NCBI RefSeq assembly: GCF_009677585.1
Contig: NZ_WKYV01000013.1
Coordinates: 40,854 to 104,853 of the forward strand
Reading direction: 5' to 3'
Length of the DNA stretch: 64,000 nucleotides
Source of the DNA: Lactonifactor sp. BIOML-A5
GTDB lineage: Bacteria > Bacillota > Clostridia > Lachnospirales > Lachnospiraceae
The translations under genes and the position numbers were made by a program. The first letter of the stretch is position 1, and the number at the start of each line of letters is the position of its first letter. Shown piece by piece: positions 8,400-16,768 of this stretch. The notes under the pieces are model-generated. The model was given only the letters and a program-made list of their open reading frames with translations, did not search any database and was not told the DNA's origin.

Positions 8400-8439
8400 G
8401 ATTCTTTTTTAGCCGTGAAGGATTCCCCGCAGGGGAATG

Positions 8440-8522
8440 GAATGTGTATGTACCAGCAAGCATCGCCGTTTGGGGACAAACGGCAGCTTGTTAGGGGGAA
8501 CGCCCCCTAATACCCCTTTTGC
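8440..8522 (+). other. candidate oriT of the ICE
   Basis: The noncoding stretch between the DpnD-like gene and mobC holds two hairpins: CCGTTTG/CAAACGG at about 8469-8486, and AGGGGG/CCCCCT at about 8495-8509 followed by AATACCCC. MOBP-type origins usually lie just upstream of mobC with such features. The nic site is not identified. Confidence 0.5.
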
Positions 8523-8537
8523 AGAATGGAGGTTTTC

Positions 8538-8654
8538 ATGGAAGGATTGTTTTTTGTCATCGGTTTTCTGCTGGGCAGCCTGAGCGGCGTCACCCTCATG
8601 TGCCTGGTGCAGATCAACCATATCAGGAAGGAGGATAACGATGAGCAATCGTAA
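8538..8654 (+). CDS. DUF3789-like small membrane protein
   Basis: 38 residues: one membrane segment (FFVIGFLLGSLSGVTLMCLV, residues 5-24) and a short charged tail. The ATG is 6 bp behind GGAGG, and the 3' end overlaps mobC by 14 bp. Equivalent tiny proteins sit ahead of mobC in related elements. Role unknown. Confidence 0.65.
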   Translation: MEGLFFVIGFLLGSLSGVTLMCLVQINHIRKEDNDEQS

Positions 8655-8970
8655 TATCGAAATCAAGGTGCGCCTCAACCGCAAGGAGGCCGAGGCCCTG
8701 AACAAGCGCGTGAAAAAGAGCAGGCTTTCCCGCGAGGCGTATCTGCGTCACCTTATCAGCGGCGTAGTTCCCCAGGATGCACCGCCCCCGGACTACTTTG
8801 ACTTCATGCGGGAGCTGCACGGCGTAGGAAACAACCTCAACCAGATTGCCCAGAAAGCTCATGTGCTGGGTGTCATTGATGAGCGGCGCTATGATGAAGA
8901 AATGCGGAAGTTTGATCAGCTTGTCCGGGACATCACCAAAGCTGTGATTCTGCCCAGACCGATGGAGTAA
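8641..8970 (+). CDS. MobC-like relaxosome accessory protein
   Basis: 109 residues. The N-terminus has a ribbon-helix-helix type segment (NIEIKVRLNRKEAEALNKRVKKSRLSREAYLRHLI), followed by the MobC motif FMRELHGVGNNLNQIAQKAH. MobC proteins bind oriT and help the relaxase open the strands. The relaxase gene follows 4 bp later. Confidence 0.9.
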   Translation: MSNRNIEIKVRLNRKEAEALNKRVKKSRLSREAYLRHLISGVVPQDAPPPDYFDFMRELHGVGNNLNQIAQKAHVLGVIDERRYDEEMRKFDQLVRDITKAVILPRPME

Positions 8971-8974
8971 GATT

Positions 8975-10411
8975 ATGGCCACAACATCCATCTGGCGGGT
9001 GGGCGGCTGGCTGGGAAAGGTGGTCATCTATGTAGAGAACCCGGATAAGACTGAAAACCCCGCCGTCTATGAAAAGCCGGATATGGAGGGGCGCGACGCC
9101 CAGGGCCTCACGGATGTCATCGAATACGCCGTCCAAGAGCAAAAGACAGAAAAAGTCGCAGCCGATGACGAAGGAACCGCCATCATGCAGCGGTTTGTGT
9201 CCGGGGTGAATTGCAGCCCCTCTACTGCCCGCGATGAGATGATCGCCGTCAAAAAGCGGTTCGGCAAGGAGGACGGCACGGTGGCCTATCATGGCTATCA
9301 GAGCTTTGCCCCCGGAGAGGCCGACCCACAGACCGCCCATGAGATCGGGCTGAAGCTGGCCAAAAAACTGTGGGGTGAAAAATATCAGGTGGTGGTTGCT
9401 ACCCATCTGGATAAGTCCAATCACCTGCACAATCATTTTGTGGTCAACACCGTGTCCTTTGTGGACGGCATTAAGTATCACCGCACCGAGAAGGACTACT
9501 ATGATATGCAGCGGGAATCTGACCGGCTGTGTCGGGAGTATGGGTTGTCCGTAATTGAAAATCCCCAGCGAGGGAAGTCCCAGCACTATGGAGCGTGGAG
9601 GGCCGAACAGGAAGGCCGCCCCACCTATCTGAGCCTTCTCAAAGCAGATGTGGATACTGCCATTCGTCAGTCAATGACGGAACGGCAGTTTTTTTATCAT
9701 CTGAAACAGATGGGTTACGACATCAAGGTGGGTAAGGACATTACCCTGCGCGCACCCGGCAGAGAGAACGGCAGAAAGCTGTGCCGCAATCTGGGAGAGG
9801 AATATTCCCTGGAAAGTATCCGCAGGCGGATACTGGCACAGAGCCATCCTCAAAGGACACACAGGCCGCAGCCACAGCGGTGCAGGCTTCACGGCGATTT
9901 GAAGCAGGCCAGAAAAGTGACAGGTTTTCGCGCCCTCTATTTTCATTACTGCTACCTGCTGGGAGTGTTTCCAAAAAAGCAAAACTGGCAGCCCCGACAG
10001 GTATCCCACGCTTGCCGGGAGGATTTGATCCGGGCAAAAGAATTGACCGATGAAGCGCGGCTGCTGTCCCGTCACCACATTGACACGCTGGAACAGCTTA
10101 CCGCCCATCGGACAGGTGCGGAGTCGGAAATGAACGCGGACATTGAGCAGCGAAAAGCCCTGTACCGCAGGCTGCGTACCAAAGAGGTATTGTCTGCCCC
10201 TGAACAGCAGGAGCAGATCAAAGCGGAAATTGCCGTCCTTTCCGGGCGGATCAAGGAACTGCGAAGGGAGGTGAGATTATGTGAGGATATAGCAGTACGC
10301 TCCCTTTCCATCAAGGAAAAGATCAAGGCCGCCCGCGAGGAAGCGCGGACGGAACAAGGAACCCGTCAGGGGCCGGAACAAGGCCGTGCGGGTATTCCAG
10401 GAAGGAGATGA
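8975..10411 (+). CDS. MOBP-type relaxase
   Basis: 478-residue relaxase that should nick oriT and pilot the transferred strand. The metal-binding motif HLDKSNHLHNHF is at about residues 144-155, followed by FVDGIKYHRTEKDYYDMQRESDRLCREYGLSV, a typical MobA/VirD2-like arrangement in Tn1549. The C-terminus is a charged helical tail. It follows mobC and is followed 6 bp later by a PcfB gene, as in the standard ICE order. Confidence 0.93.
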   Translation: MATTSIWRVGGWLGKVVIYVENPDKTENPAVYEKPDMEGRDAQGLTDVIEYAVQEQKTEKVAADDEGTAIMQRFVSGVNCSPSTARDEMIAVKKRFGKEDGTVAYHGYQSFAPGEADPQTAHEIGLKLAKKLWGEKYQVVVATHLDKSNHLHNHFVVNTVSFVDGIKYHRTEKDYYDMQRESDRLCREYGLSVIENPQRGKSQHYGAWRAEQEGRPTYLSLLKADVDTAIRQSMTERQFFYHLKQMGYDIKVGKDITLRAPGRENGRKLCRNLGEEYSLESIRRRILAQSHPQRTHRPQPQRCRLHGDLKQARKVTGFRALYFHYCYLLGVFPKKQNWQPRQVSHACREDLIRAKELTDEARLLSRHHIDTLEQLTAHRTGAESEMNADIEQRKALYRRLRTKEVLSAPEQQEQIKAEIAVLSGRIKELRREVRLCEDIAVRSLSIKEKIKAAREEARTEQGTRQGPEQGRAGIPGRR

Positions 10412-10417
10412 TTTTCT

Positions 10418-11227
10418 ATGTATAGCTCAGGCGATGCGGCGGAACAGGTTGTACGGATGAGCCTGGAGGGTGCCGAATTTGCCCTCAAGATCAGCGGTTC
10501 TGCTGCAAAGAATCTTGCCGCCGCCCTGTACACGGTTTTGAAAGACCAGAAAAAGACCAAAGGCAAAGCCCGCATTGAAACCATGCTGCGGGAAAAGCGC
10601 CCCATGACAGTCTACACCATCAAGAAAGAAGATGCCCCGGAGTTTGCGCGGCAGGCCAAAGGCTACGGGATTCTCTATGCGCCCATCCCGGTCAAAAAGG
10701 ATGACAACACCATCGACATTCTGGTATTCGAGGATGATGCGGCCAGAGCCAATCGGATCGTGGAGAAGTTCAATCTCACCGTGGTGGATACGGCGTCCAT
10801 CAAGGAGGACATCCAGAAATCCCGCGAACAGCGCGGCAGCGAACCGGCAGCGCCGGAGCAGGCCGCCCCGGAAAAGAGCCAGGACGATAAACTGTTGGAC
10901 GAACTGATGGAGAAACCTGCCCAAAAGGAAAAGGCAGAGCCGGAACACCCTGCGGCGGAGAAAACGGATTCTTTTACCCCGGCGGCGGAAAAATCCCATC
11001 CGTCCGCGCCTATCTCCGAGAGCAGCAGCAAGTCCGCAAGGGGTACTTCTGACGGGCCGGAGAAACCGTCTGTCCGCCAGGAGCTGCGGGACATTCAGGC
11101 CCAGCGGAAGAAGGAGGCAGAAGTGACAAAGGCAGAGGAACCTTCTGTATCCAAGAAACCGGCGCAGAAAACCACCCGGCACCAGCCGCCCAAACCCAAA
11201 AAGAAACCCAAATCGAAAGAGAGGTAA
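10418..11227 (+). CDS. PcfB/DUF3801-family protein
   Basis: 269 residues. The N-terminal domain (about 1-130) matches the PcfB group (SGDAAEQVVRMSLEGAEFALKISG, then MTVYTIKKEDAPEFARQAKGYGILYAPI). The rest is a long low-complexity Pro/Glu/Lys tail. PcfB is a relaxosome/coupling accessory protein in pCF10; by analogy it may link the relaxase to VirD4. ATG behind GAAGGAGA. Confidence 0.85.
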   Translation: MYSSGDAAEQVVRMSLEGAEFALKISGSAAKNLAAALYTVLKDQKKTKGKARIETMLREKRPMTVYTIKKEDAPEFARQAKGYGILYAPIPVKKDDNTIDILVFEDDAARANRIVEKFNLTVVDTASIKEDIQKSREQRGSEPAAPEQAAPEKSQDDKLLDELMEKPAQKEKAEPEHPAAEKTDSFTPAAEKSHPSAPISESSSKSARGTSDGPEKPSVRQELRDIQAQRKKEAEVTKAEEPSVSKKPAQKTTRHQPPKPKKKPKSKER

Positions 11228-11233
11228 ACGCTT

Positions 11234-12157
11234 ATGAACAACTTTGACGATCTGTTTGAACAGCAGCCTCAAAAGGAGGCCGCACCCCAGAAGCGGGAGG
11301 AACAGAAGGAACGCCCCAAGCGCCAGTGGTGGCAGATCCGCAAGGAGAAGCAGCGCAAGGAAGCCTATGCTTCTCTGGACAAGATTTTTGCCGACTTTGC
11401 GGACGGCAAAGGAAACATGGAGGCGTATCTGGACATCCAGAGCCGATTCCCGTTTCACTCTGCCCGTAACGCCCTTCTGATCGGCGCACAATGCCCCCAG
11501 GCGCAGCGTGTGGGCGGCTACAAGGAATGGAGTACCCAGGGCATTGAGATTCTGGAGGAGGAAAAGCGTCTGCCCATTATCATTCTGGAACCGGGCAAAG
11601 CGTACCGGAGGGATGACGGCTCCATCGGCCAGAACTTCTATGCCAAGGAGGTCTATGACATTTCCCAGACTTCGGCACAGGGACAGCACCAGCCCCAGGT
11701 TGCCTATGATGACCGGCTGCTTTTGAAAGGGCTGATCGCCAGCTCTCCGGTGCAAATCCGGGCGGTGGACGAACTGCCCCAGGGACGCGGCGCTGTGTTC
11801 TCTGAGGAACAGAACGCCATCCTGGTCAAGAAAGGAATGGACGCGCCGGACATCTTCCGCTGTGTTTCGCTGGAGATTGCCAATGTCCAGCTTGCCAGAA
11901 GCAACGAAGGGTATTCCAGAGAAGCGGACGGCTACAAAGCCTACGCCGTCAGCTATATGCTCTGCAAGCGATACGGCATTGAGGCCAAAGGCTATGACAT
12001 TGCCCGTCTGAACAGCGTTTTCAAGGGCCAAGACCCCAGAGAGGATGTCCCGGCAGCCCTCAGTGATATGCGGGAAACCTTCAAGTCGTTGAACGGGCGC
12101 ATGGCCAGAGCGATGGGGCTGACCCGCGACACCAAACAGAAGGAACCGGAACGGTAA
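11234..12157 (+). CDS. ArdC-like domain protein
   Basis: 307 residues. A charged N-terminus (about 1-40) precedes a domain resembling the ArdC/DUF1738 N-terminal ssDNA-binding region (YLDIQSRFPFHSARNALLIGAQCPQAQRVGGYKEW, then IIILEPGKAYRRDDG). The C-terminal part is helical. ArdC-like proteins protect incoming ssDNA or act against restriction. I do not see a zinc-protease HExxH motif. The assignment to ArdC is tentative. Confidence 0.6.
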   Translation: MNNFDDLFEQQPQKEAAPQKREEQKERPKRQWWQIRKEKQRKEAYASLDKIFADFADGKGNMEAYLDIQSRFPFHSARNALLIGAQCPQAQRVGGYKEWSTQGIEILEEEKRLPIIILEPGKAYRRDDGSIGQNFYAKEVYDISQTSAQGQHQPQVAYDDRLLLKGLIASSPVQIRAVDELPQGRGAVFSEEQNAILVKKGMDAPDIFRCVSLEIANVQLARSNEGYSREADGYKAYAVSYMLCKRYGIEAKGYDIARLNSVFKGQDPREDVPAALSDMRETFKSLNGRMARAMGLTRDTKQKEPER

Positions 12158-12171
12158 AGGAGGTTTGAGTG

Positions 12172-12369
12172 ATGGAAAGACAGGATAAAGTCGTACTCAC
12201 GCTGGACAGCTATGAGCATGGTATCATGATCCGCGCGCTCAATGAACTGCGCAACGATATGCTGGAGGAACAGCGCGACCCCGGCCCGGTGGAGGATGTG
12301 CTGCTGAAAACCATTGACGCCCCTGCACAAAAAGACAAGAAAGCGAAGCGTCGGGATGAAGCCAGATAA
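12172..12369 (+). CDS. small helical ICE protein, paralogue B
   Basis: 65 residues, related to the proteins at 1941 and 15672 through ALNELRNDMLEEQRDPG and VEDVLLKT, with a basic tail. It overlaps the virD4 start by 14 bp, so it is probably translationally coupled to the coupling protein. Function unknown. Confidence 0.72.
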   Translation: MERQDKVVLTLDSYEHGIMIRALNELRNDMLEEQRDPGPVEDVLLKTIDAPAQKDKKAKRRDEAR

Positions 12370-13582
12370 CAGGACGGGTGGTCCTTGGCTCTATGCGCTG
12401 GGGCTGATCCCGGTCATCTGGTTTGCCCTTCTGATTGCGCCGTCTGTTTCCGGTGGCCTTGCGGAGATTATGAACGGTTTGCCTGCGGCAATGAACAATC
12501 CATTCAAACTGATGTGGTGTGAGGACAGTGTAAAAACTGTCCTCATTTTTATTGCCGCCTATGGGCTGGGGATCGGGATTTATCTCTCGTCCCGGCGCAA
12601 TTACAGGCGGGGCGAAGAACACGGTTCGGCTAAATGGGGCGACGCCAGAGCCGTGAACAAGAAGTACCGGGCCAAAGACCCGTTTCAAAACCGTATCTTC
12701 ACCCAGCACGTCCGCATGGGGCTGGACGGCAGGAAGCACCGCCGCAATCTGAACACCCTGGTGGTAGGCGGCAGCGGCGCAGGAAAGAGCCGGTTCTATG
12801 CGAAAGTCAACCTGTGCCAAGCCAATACCTCGTATTTTGTGTTGGATTGTAAGGGGGAACTGCTCCGGGACTGCGGTACTCTGCTGGAACGGCAGGGCTA
12901 TGAAATCCGCATCGTTGACCTTTTGAACATGGAGAAAAGCCATTGTTACAATCCCTTCTCCTATCTGAAAAACGACAACGATGTGCAGAAGATGGTAACG
13001 AATCTTTTTAAGGCCACCACGCCAAAAGGCAGCCAGTCCAACGACCCTTTCTGGGATACGGCGGCTTCCATGCTCCTTCTGGCGCTTGTCTTTTACCTCT
13101 GGTACGAAGCGCCGGAGGACGAGAAAAACTTTCCGATGGTCATGGAAATGCTTCGGGCCGGTGAGGTGCGGGAGGATGATGATTCCTACCAATCTCCGCT
13201 GGATGAGCTGTTTGACCGGCTGGAAATGCGCTCGCCCGATCACATCGCGGTGAAGTATTACAAGGACTATCGTTCCGGCTCGGCCAAGACGCTGAAATCC
13301 ATCCAGATCACTCTGGCATCCAGACTGGAGAAGTTCAACCTCTCCTCGGTTGCGGCCTTGACTGCTACGGATGAACTGAATTTGTCCAGCATGGGAGAGA
13401 AAAAAGTGGCGCTCTTTGCGCTGATCCCGGACAACGATGCCAGCTTCAACTTCCTGGTGAGCCTTCTGTACGCCAGCACCTTTCAGGAGCTGTTCTACTC
13501 GGCTGACCGGAAACACGGCGGGAGCCTGCCCGTGCCGGTGCATTTCCTCATGGACGAGTTCGCCAATGAAACACAGTTATAA
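12356..13582 (+). pseudogene. VirD4/TraG coupling protein, 5' part (interrupted by IME)
   Basis: N-terminal 404 codons of the type IV coupling ATPase, interrupted at codon 404 (AAT, 13565-13567). It has two N-terminal membrane segments (about 12-32 and 61-80), Walker A GGSGAGKS at about 139-146, and VLDCKGELLRD. The frame runs five more codons into the inserted element and stops. The rest of the gene begins at 20613 (VSLPDDFDKLLATMRSR). Joining AAT to GTG restores HFLMDEFANVSLPDDF and a 606-residue protein, normal for the family. The gene is reversibly split, not decayed. Confidence 0.9.
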
Positions 13583-13590
13583 AGATGACA
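13578..13590 (+). repeat. IME left inverted repeat
   Basis: TATAAAGATGACA, 9 bp inside the AATG core, is the exact reverse complement of 20586-20598. It is probably part of the recombinase binding site. Confidence 0.75.
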
Positions 13591-13965
13591 ATATCGAATT
13601 ATGGCATTAAGGAAGGATGTAATAATTCAAAATGTATCGTTGAGAATTTTTACCGTGGTAATTTGAAAGTAACATTTCGAACTTGCAAGTAGAAAAAGTT
13701 ACAAATCTGTGGTATAATGTTCTTAAACTAGAACGACTAATCGAAGTTTATAAGCCTAATGAGATGAAAAATAATTCGGATTTGTGGATCTGAAGCAGAA
13801 ATATGAGTTTTGATATCATACTGAGTAGATCGCAAAAAGTCTAGCTCACATTTGTGAGCCGGACTTTTTTGTGCAATTCATTCCTTAATAAATGCATAGT
13901 ATTCCGATTTGATTGATTTTACACGATTCTGTCTATATACTTGTTTTCGAGAGAGGTTGAAAGAT
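13583..13965 (+). promoter_or_regulatory. IME left noncoding region with promoter
   Basis: This AT-rich 380 bp holds an extended -10 (TG at 13710-13711, TATAAT at 13713-13718) without a clear -35, followed by a long leader and an intrinsic terminator at 13834-13871. It leads to the LytTR gene, so transcription may be attenuated. I see no gene here. Confidence 0.5.
13834..13871 (+). terminator. intrinsic terminator or attenuator ahead of LytTR gene
   Basis: AAAAAGTC-TAGCTCAC-ATTT-GTGAGCC-GGACTTTTTT forms a stem of about 13 bp with an AT loop and T-run. Confidence 0.75.
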
Positions 13966-14412
13966 ATGCGAGTAAGACTTAAGCTGAACACTAATAGGCG
14001 AGAAACGGTACGAAAAACCCTTCTGGGTTTGGGCGTAGAAATCTGTGACGATGCCGATTTGATATTAACAGAAGATAATTACAGCGAGGGTGAGATTCTC
14101 TGCCGTAAAGACGAGGACTATATTCTTGCGCCTATCGAAGATATCTTATATGTGGAAACACTGGGGAAATTGGTATTTGTCTATGTTGGAAATCAAAAGT
14201 ATTCTACGAAGATCCGGTTGTATGAGCTGGAGAGAATGCTTCCTGCAGAAAAATTCATTCGGATTAGCAATTCAGTGATAATTGCCAGAAATGCTATAAA
14301 AAAGATTCGGCCTACCTTGGGGCAAAAGTTTTATCTAACATTAAAAAATGGTACCGTCGTTGATGTCACAAGAACCTATTACTGTCGATTCAAAGAATAT
14401 TATGGCATTTAA
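13966..14412 (+). CDS. LytTR-family DNA-binding regulator
   Basis: 148 residues; ATG at 13966 behind GAGAGG. There is no receiver domain. The C-terminal half (about 55-145) matches the LytTR fold: ILAPIEDILYVETLGKLVFVYV, YELERMLPAEKFIRISNSVIIARNAIKKI and LTLKNGTVVDVTRTYYCRFKEYYGI. Together with the adjacent membrane protein it resembles a LytTR regulatory system, in which a membrane partner restrains the regulator. The targets are unknown. Confidence 0.88.
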   Translation: MRVRLKLNTNRRETVRKTLLGLGVEICDDADLILTEDNYSEGEILCRKDEDYILAPIEDILYVETLGKLVFVYVGNQKYSTKIRLYELERMLPAEKFIRISNSVIIARNAIKKIRPTLGQKFYLTLKNGTVVDVTRTYYCRFKEYYGI

Positions 14413-14424
14413 GGAGGGAAAGAT

Positions 14425-15189
14425 ATGTTCAGTATTATACTAATCATTGTTTTGATTTCAGTCATATCCTTTGTTGCAGTAACTGTGTACTATGTGCTTT
14501 ATTCTCGGCATATCAATGCAAGAATTGCAAGCGGAGAAATAAAAGGAAAGCGCATGATTGACATTCCAAATGTAATTCGAACAGTAATTATTCTAGCCTT
14601 GCTAATTTATGCGGTAATTACTACTCTTGCATTAACTGCCGGCAGGAAACAAGTAATTGAGGAAAACTATGATACATTTTCCGTTATCAACTTGTCAAAT
14701 TATACCTACAGTAGTTACAAAGGTACACTGCTCGATAAAGATGCTTCTTATGCAAAAAAATATTCAAGAGAAAGCAATGATGGGTATCAGAAAAGTGTCT
14801 CACAAGATGGGGATTTCGTCTTTACGTCATTTACGCGAGTTGGAGAACGCGATGCCTTTCATCCTGATTTCTTCTGTTTTGTGGATTACATTGGAGAAAA
14901 TAGTGAAGAGCTTTGCTTGTATGAGAGTTATGCGTTTATAGATACTTTTTCGCAGGAGCGTGCTAGCGAAATCGGTTCCGGCGGTGGTAGTATACAAGAT
15001 GGATTTTTGGTAATTGGTAATGTAAATGATGAAGAATCTTTTAAAATCGACTTGTCAATTCTTGATAGCCATGGAGAGGAAGCCTATTTTGAGGCTGATC
15101 GAAAAGCTTATGAAGAAGACAAGGGAAATTTCCCAGATGCGTCGGAATATGCTTTGTCCACTAGTACTGTAGTAATTACAGTGCAGTAA
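14425..15189 (+). CDS. membrane protein paired with LytTR regulator
   Basis: 254 residues. Two membrane segments (about 1-27 and 50-72) are followed by an approximately 180-residue domain rich in acidic and aromatic residues. I recognise no domain. It begins 13 bp after the LytTR gene behind AAGGAGGG, so the two are co-transcribed. The pairing suggests that this protein senses a signal and controls the regulator; it is not obviously the DUF3021 type of HdrM/BrsM. Confidence 0.65.
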   Translation: MFSIILIIVLISVISFVAVTVYYVLYSRHINARIASGEIKGKRMIDIPNVIRTVIILALLIYAVITTLALTAGRKQVIEENYDTFSVINLSNYTYSSYKGTLLDKDASYAKKYSRESNDGYQKSVSQDGDFVFTSFTRVGERDAFHPDFFCFVDYIGENSEELCLYESYAFIDTFSQERASEIGSGGGSIQDGFLVIGNVNDEESFKIDLSILDSHGEEAYFEADRKAYEEDKGNFPDASEYALSTSTVVITVQ

Positions 15190-15251
15190 GTGAGACAACT
15201 CCCAGTTTGCAGAATTCAACAAGTTCTTTTGTGCGGCGCACATTCGCACAC

Positions 15252-15298
15252 ATCCCTCCTATCGGGTACAATGTATCTGACAGGAGGGATTTTTTTTG
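15252..15298 (+). promoter_or_regulatory. attenuator hairpin containing the tnpV SD
   Basis: ATCCCTCCT (15252-15260) and AGGAGGGAT (15282-15290) form a perfect 9-bp stem. The right arm is the Shine-Dalgarno of tnpV and is followed by seven T that run into the TTG start codon. The same hairpin could terminate transcription and hide the SD. Confidence 0.65.
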
Positions 15299-15685
15299 GA
15301 ACTGGAAAAGCATATCACAGACGAAAAGACAGGTATCAGCTATACGCTCTGCGGAGATTACTATCTGCCGGACTTGGCACTTCCCGAAGAAAAGTATTAT
15401 GAACTCGGGCGCTTCGGTCGTGCAAAGTTCCGTTACTTACAGAAATGCCACAAGGCTCTGCTGGCGAGTCTGAGGACAAGCGGGACGCTGAATGCGTATC
15501 TGCACAGTGTAGACGAGGACTGCGAGGCGCTCTTTTCCCGGTTAGCCAGGCAGTACGCCGAGCGTGAGGGCGTGACCGAACAGATGAAAGCCTACGAGAT
15601 GATGAAGTGGGTCGGGCTGATGAATAACATCCGCAGCCGTGCGGAGGAGGTCGTTATGAGGGAGTATATCTATGAGGAAGATTAA
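15296..15685 (+). CDS. tnpV: TnpV-family transposon protein
   Basis: 129 residues with the TnpV pattern: ITDEKTGISYTLCGDYYLPDL near the start, RLARQYAEREGVTEQMKAYEMMKWVGLMNNI and RAEEVVMREYIY at the end. TnpV occurs in Tn4451-type mobilisable transposons; its role is not established. The start is TTG at 15296 behind AGGAGG. The end overlaps the next small gene by 14 bp. Confidence 0.85.
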   Translation: MELEKHITDEKTGISYTLCGDYYLPDLALPEEKYYELGRFGRAKFRYLQKCHKALLASLRTSGTLNAYLHSVDEDCEALFSRLARQYAEREGVTEQMKAYEMMKWVGLMNNIRSRAEEVVMREYIYEED

Positions 15686-15812
15686 AATCAAGGTGGACGA
15701 TTTTGAACTGCGGCTCATTATCCGAGCCTTGGCGGAATGGCGGAACATCTTGATTGCCGAGAATAAACAGACCGAGGATTTAGATGAGCTGCTGATACGC
15801 TTCTGCAAATGA
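15672..15812 (+). CDS. small helical protein, paralogue C (in IME)
   Basis: 46 residues, a relative of the ICE proteins at 1941 and 12172 (FELRLIIRALAEWRNILIAENKQTEDLDELLIRF). Its presence in the IME links the two element types. It overlaps tnpV by 14 bp and its ATG lies behind GGGAG within tnpV. Function unknown. Confidence 0.7.
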   Translation: MRKIKIKVDDFELRLIIRALAEWRNILIAENKQTEDLDELLIRFCK

Positions 15813-16585
15813 CCGCTTACAACTGAATACGGAAATAGAAAGCACTTATTTTCAGGGAATTATCCCACAAGAAAATAGGTGCTTTTTTTGTACCCAAAAG
15901 GCGGTATTTCCGATAAATCGGCAAGACGGTATAAACTCCTTACCCTGCTTTTTCCGACCCCTTACAGCGAAGAAAAACGGCGATTTTCACCCCGAAACTA
16001 TGTCATTTCAGCACTTGATTACAAAATCAGGTGCTTTTTGTTTTTTCGGTTCAATCAAGTGAGATTTAAATTTTTTGGAAAAGGGTTGCCGTTTCATCTT
16101 TCTCAGTGGGAATTAGTGAAAGGACAATTTTTTCAATTATTTTTTTGAAAACACCCCCCAAAAACGCTCTCCCATTTCAAACAAGTGAGGGGCAAAAATT
16201 TTTTGAGAAAAAGGGTGTCCATTTCATCTCCCCCCGGTGGGAACAAGTGAAAGGATAAATTTTTTCGTAGATTTTCTCACAGAGCACAGATTTTGGGTGT
16301 GCATTTTGCCCCCTTTTGTCCAAATGAGTGAGGGGAAGTTTTATCTTTGGATTCCAAAACACCCGATAATTTTTCCTTTCCCAGTCCGAACAAGTGAAGG
16401 AATATTGTCGCTCGACACCTTTTTACAACTGAATGACCGTCCGATTGGGATATGACCCTGCGATGATACGAGCAGGGCAACGCCGCTTAGATGGGGGCAG
16501 GCATACAAAAACGGCAATCGGGTAAAGCGGCGGTTACATACCCACGCCTTACGGCTCGGGTTGAAAACTATGGGAGGTGGTGAAA
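15813..16585 (+). other. IME noncoding region with iteron-like repeats
   Basis: About 770 bp without a supported gene. It contains an array of six spaced repeats (see next entry). Such an array ahead of a replication ATPase suggests a replication origin for the excised circle. Open frames here show no family match. Confidence 0.55.
16053..16410 (+). repeat. six iteron-like repeats
   Basis: A degenerate motif, AACAAGTGARRGG followed by an AT-rich run of T, occurs with its AGTGA core at 16058, 16115, 16184, 16246, 16327 and 16393. Spacing is 57-81 bp and all copies share orientation. Iterons typically bind a replication initiator. The downstream gene at 16758 is a RepA-like ATPase. Function is inferred. 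Confidence 0.6.
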
Positions 16586-16768
16586 GTGCCACGAATGAGT
16601 AAAAAGCGGAAACAGGAATGGGCGCTGTTTCTGAATGAGAGAAACCGTATCACCGTGGGCGAGCTTTGCAGGAAGTGTCAGAACGACTGTAAGCAGAGCT
16701 TTCGGGTGCTGGTAATCGAATGCCCGAAATTTTTGAGAAAGGAGAGAAAGCGAAGAAATGAAACTTGA
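16586..16768 (+). CDS. small basic protein upstream of RepA-like gene
   Basis: 60 residues from a GTG at 16586, 8 bp behind GGGAGG; an ATG at 16595 is an alternative. It has a CxxC-like pair (ELCRKCQNDCKQSF) and a basic C-terminus. It overlaps the next gene by 11 bp. Possibly a DNA-binding replication accessory; I do not recognise the family. Confidence 0.55.
   Translation: MPRMSKKRKQEWALFLNERNRITVGELCRKCQNDCKQSFRVLVIECPKFLRKERKRRNET

Noticed and set aside
10427-12031. Very long open frame on the minus strand opposite the PcfB and ArdC-like genes
   Set aside because: It mirrors GC-rich coding sequence on the plus strand; the plus-strand genes have good ribosome binding sites and family matches, while this has low-complexity Leu/Arg-rich sequence.
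12239-13543. Long minus-strand frame opposite virD4
   Set aside because: It is a shadow of the conserved virD4 coding sequence and has no recognisable domain or start signal.
16053-16410. Repeats considered as a CRISPR array
   Set aside because: The repeats are degenerate, unequally spaced (57-81 bp) and share sequence in the spacers; no cas genes are present. Iterons fit better.
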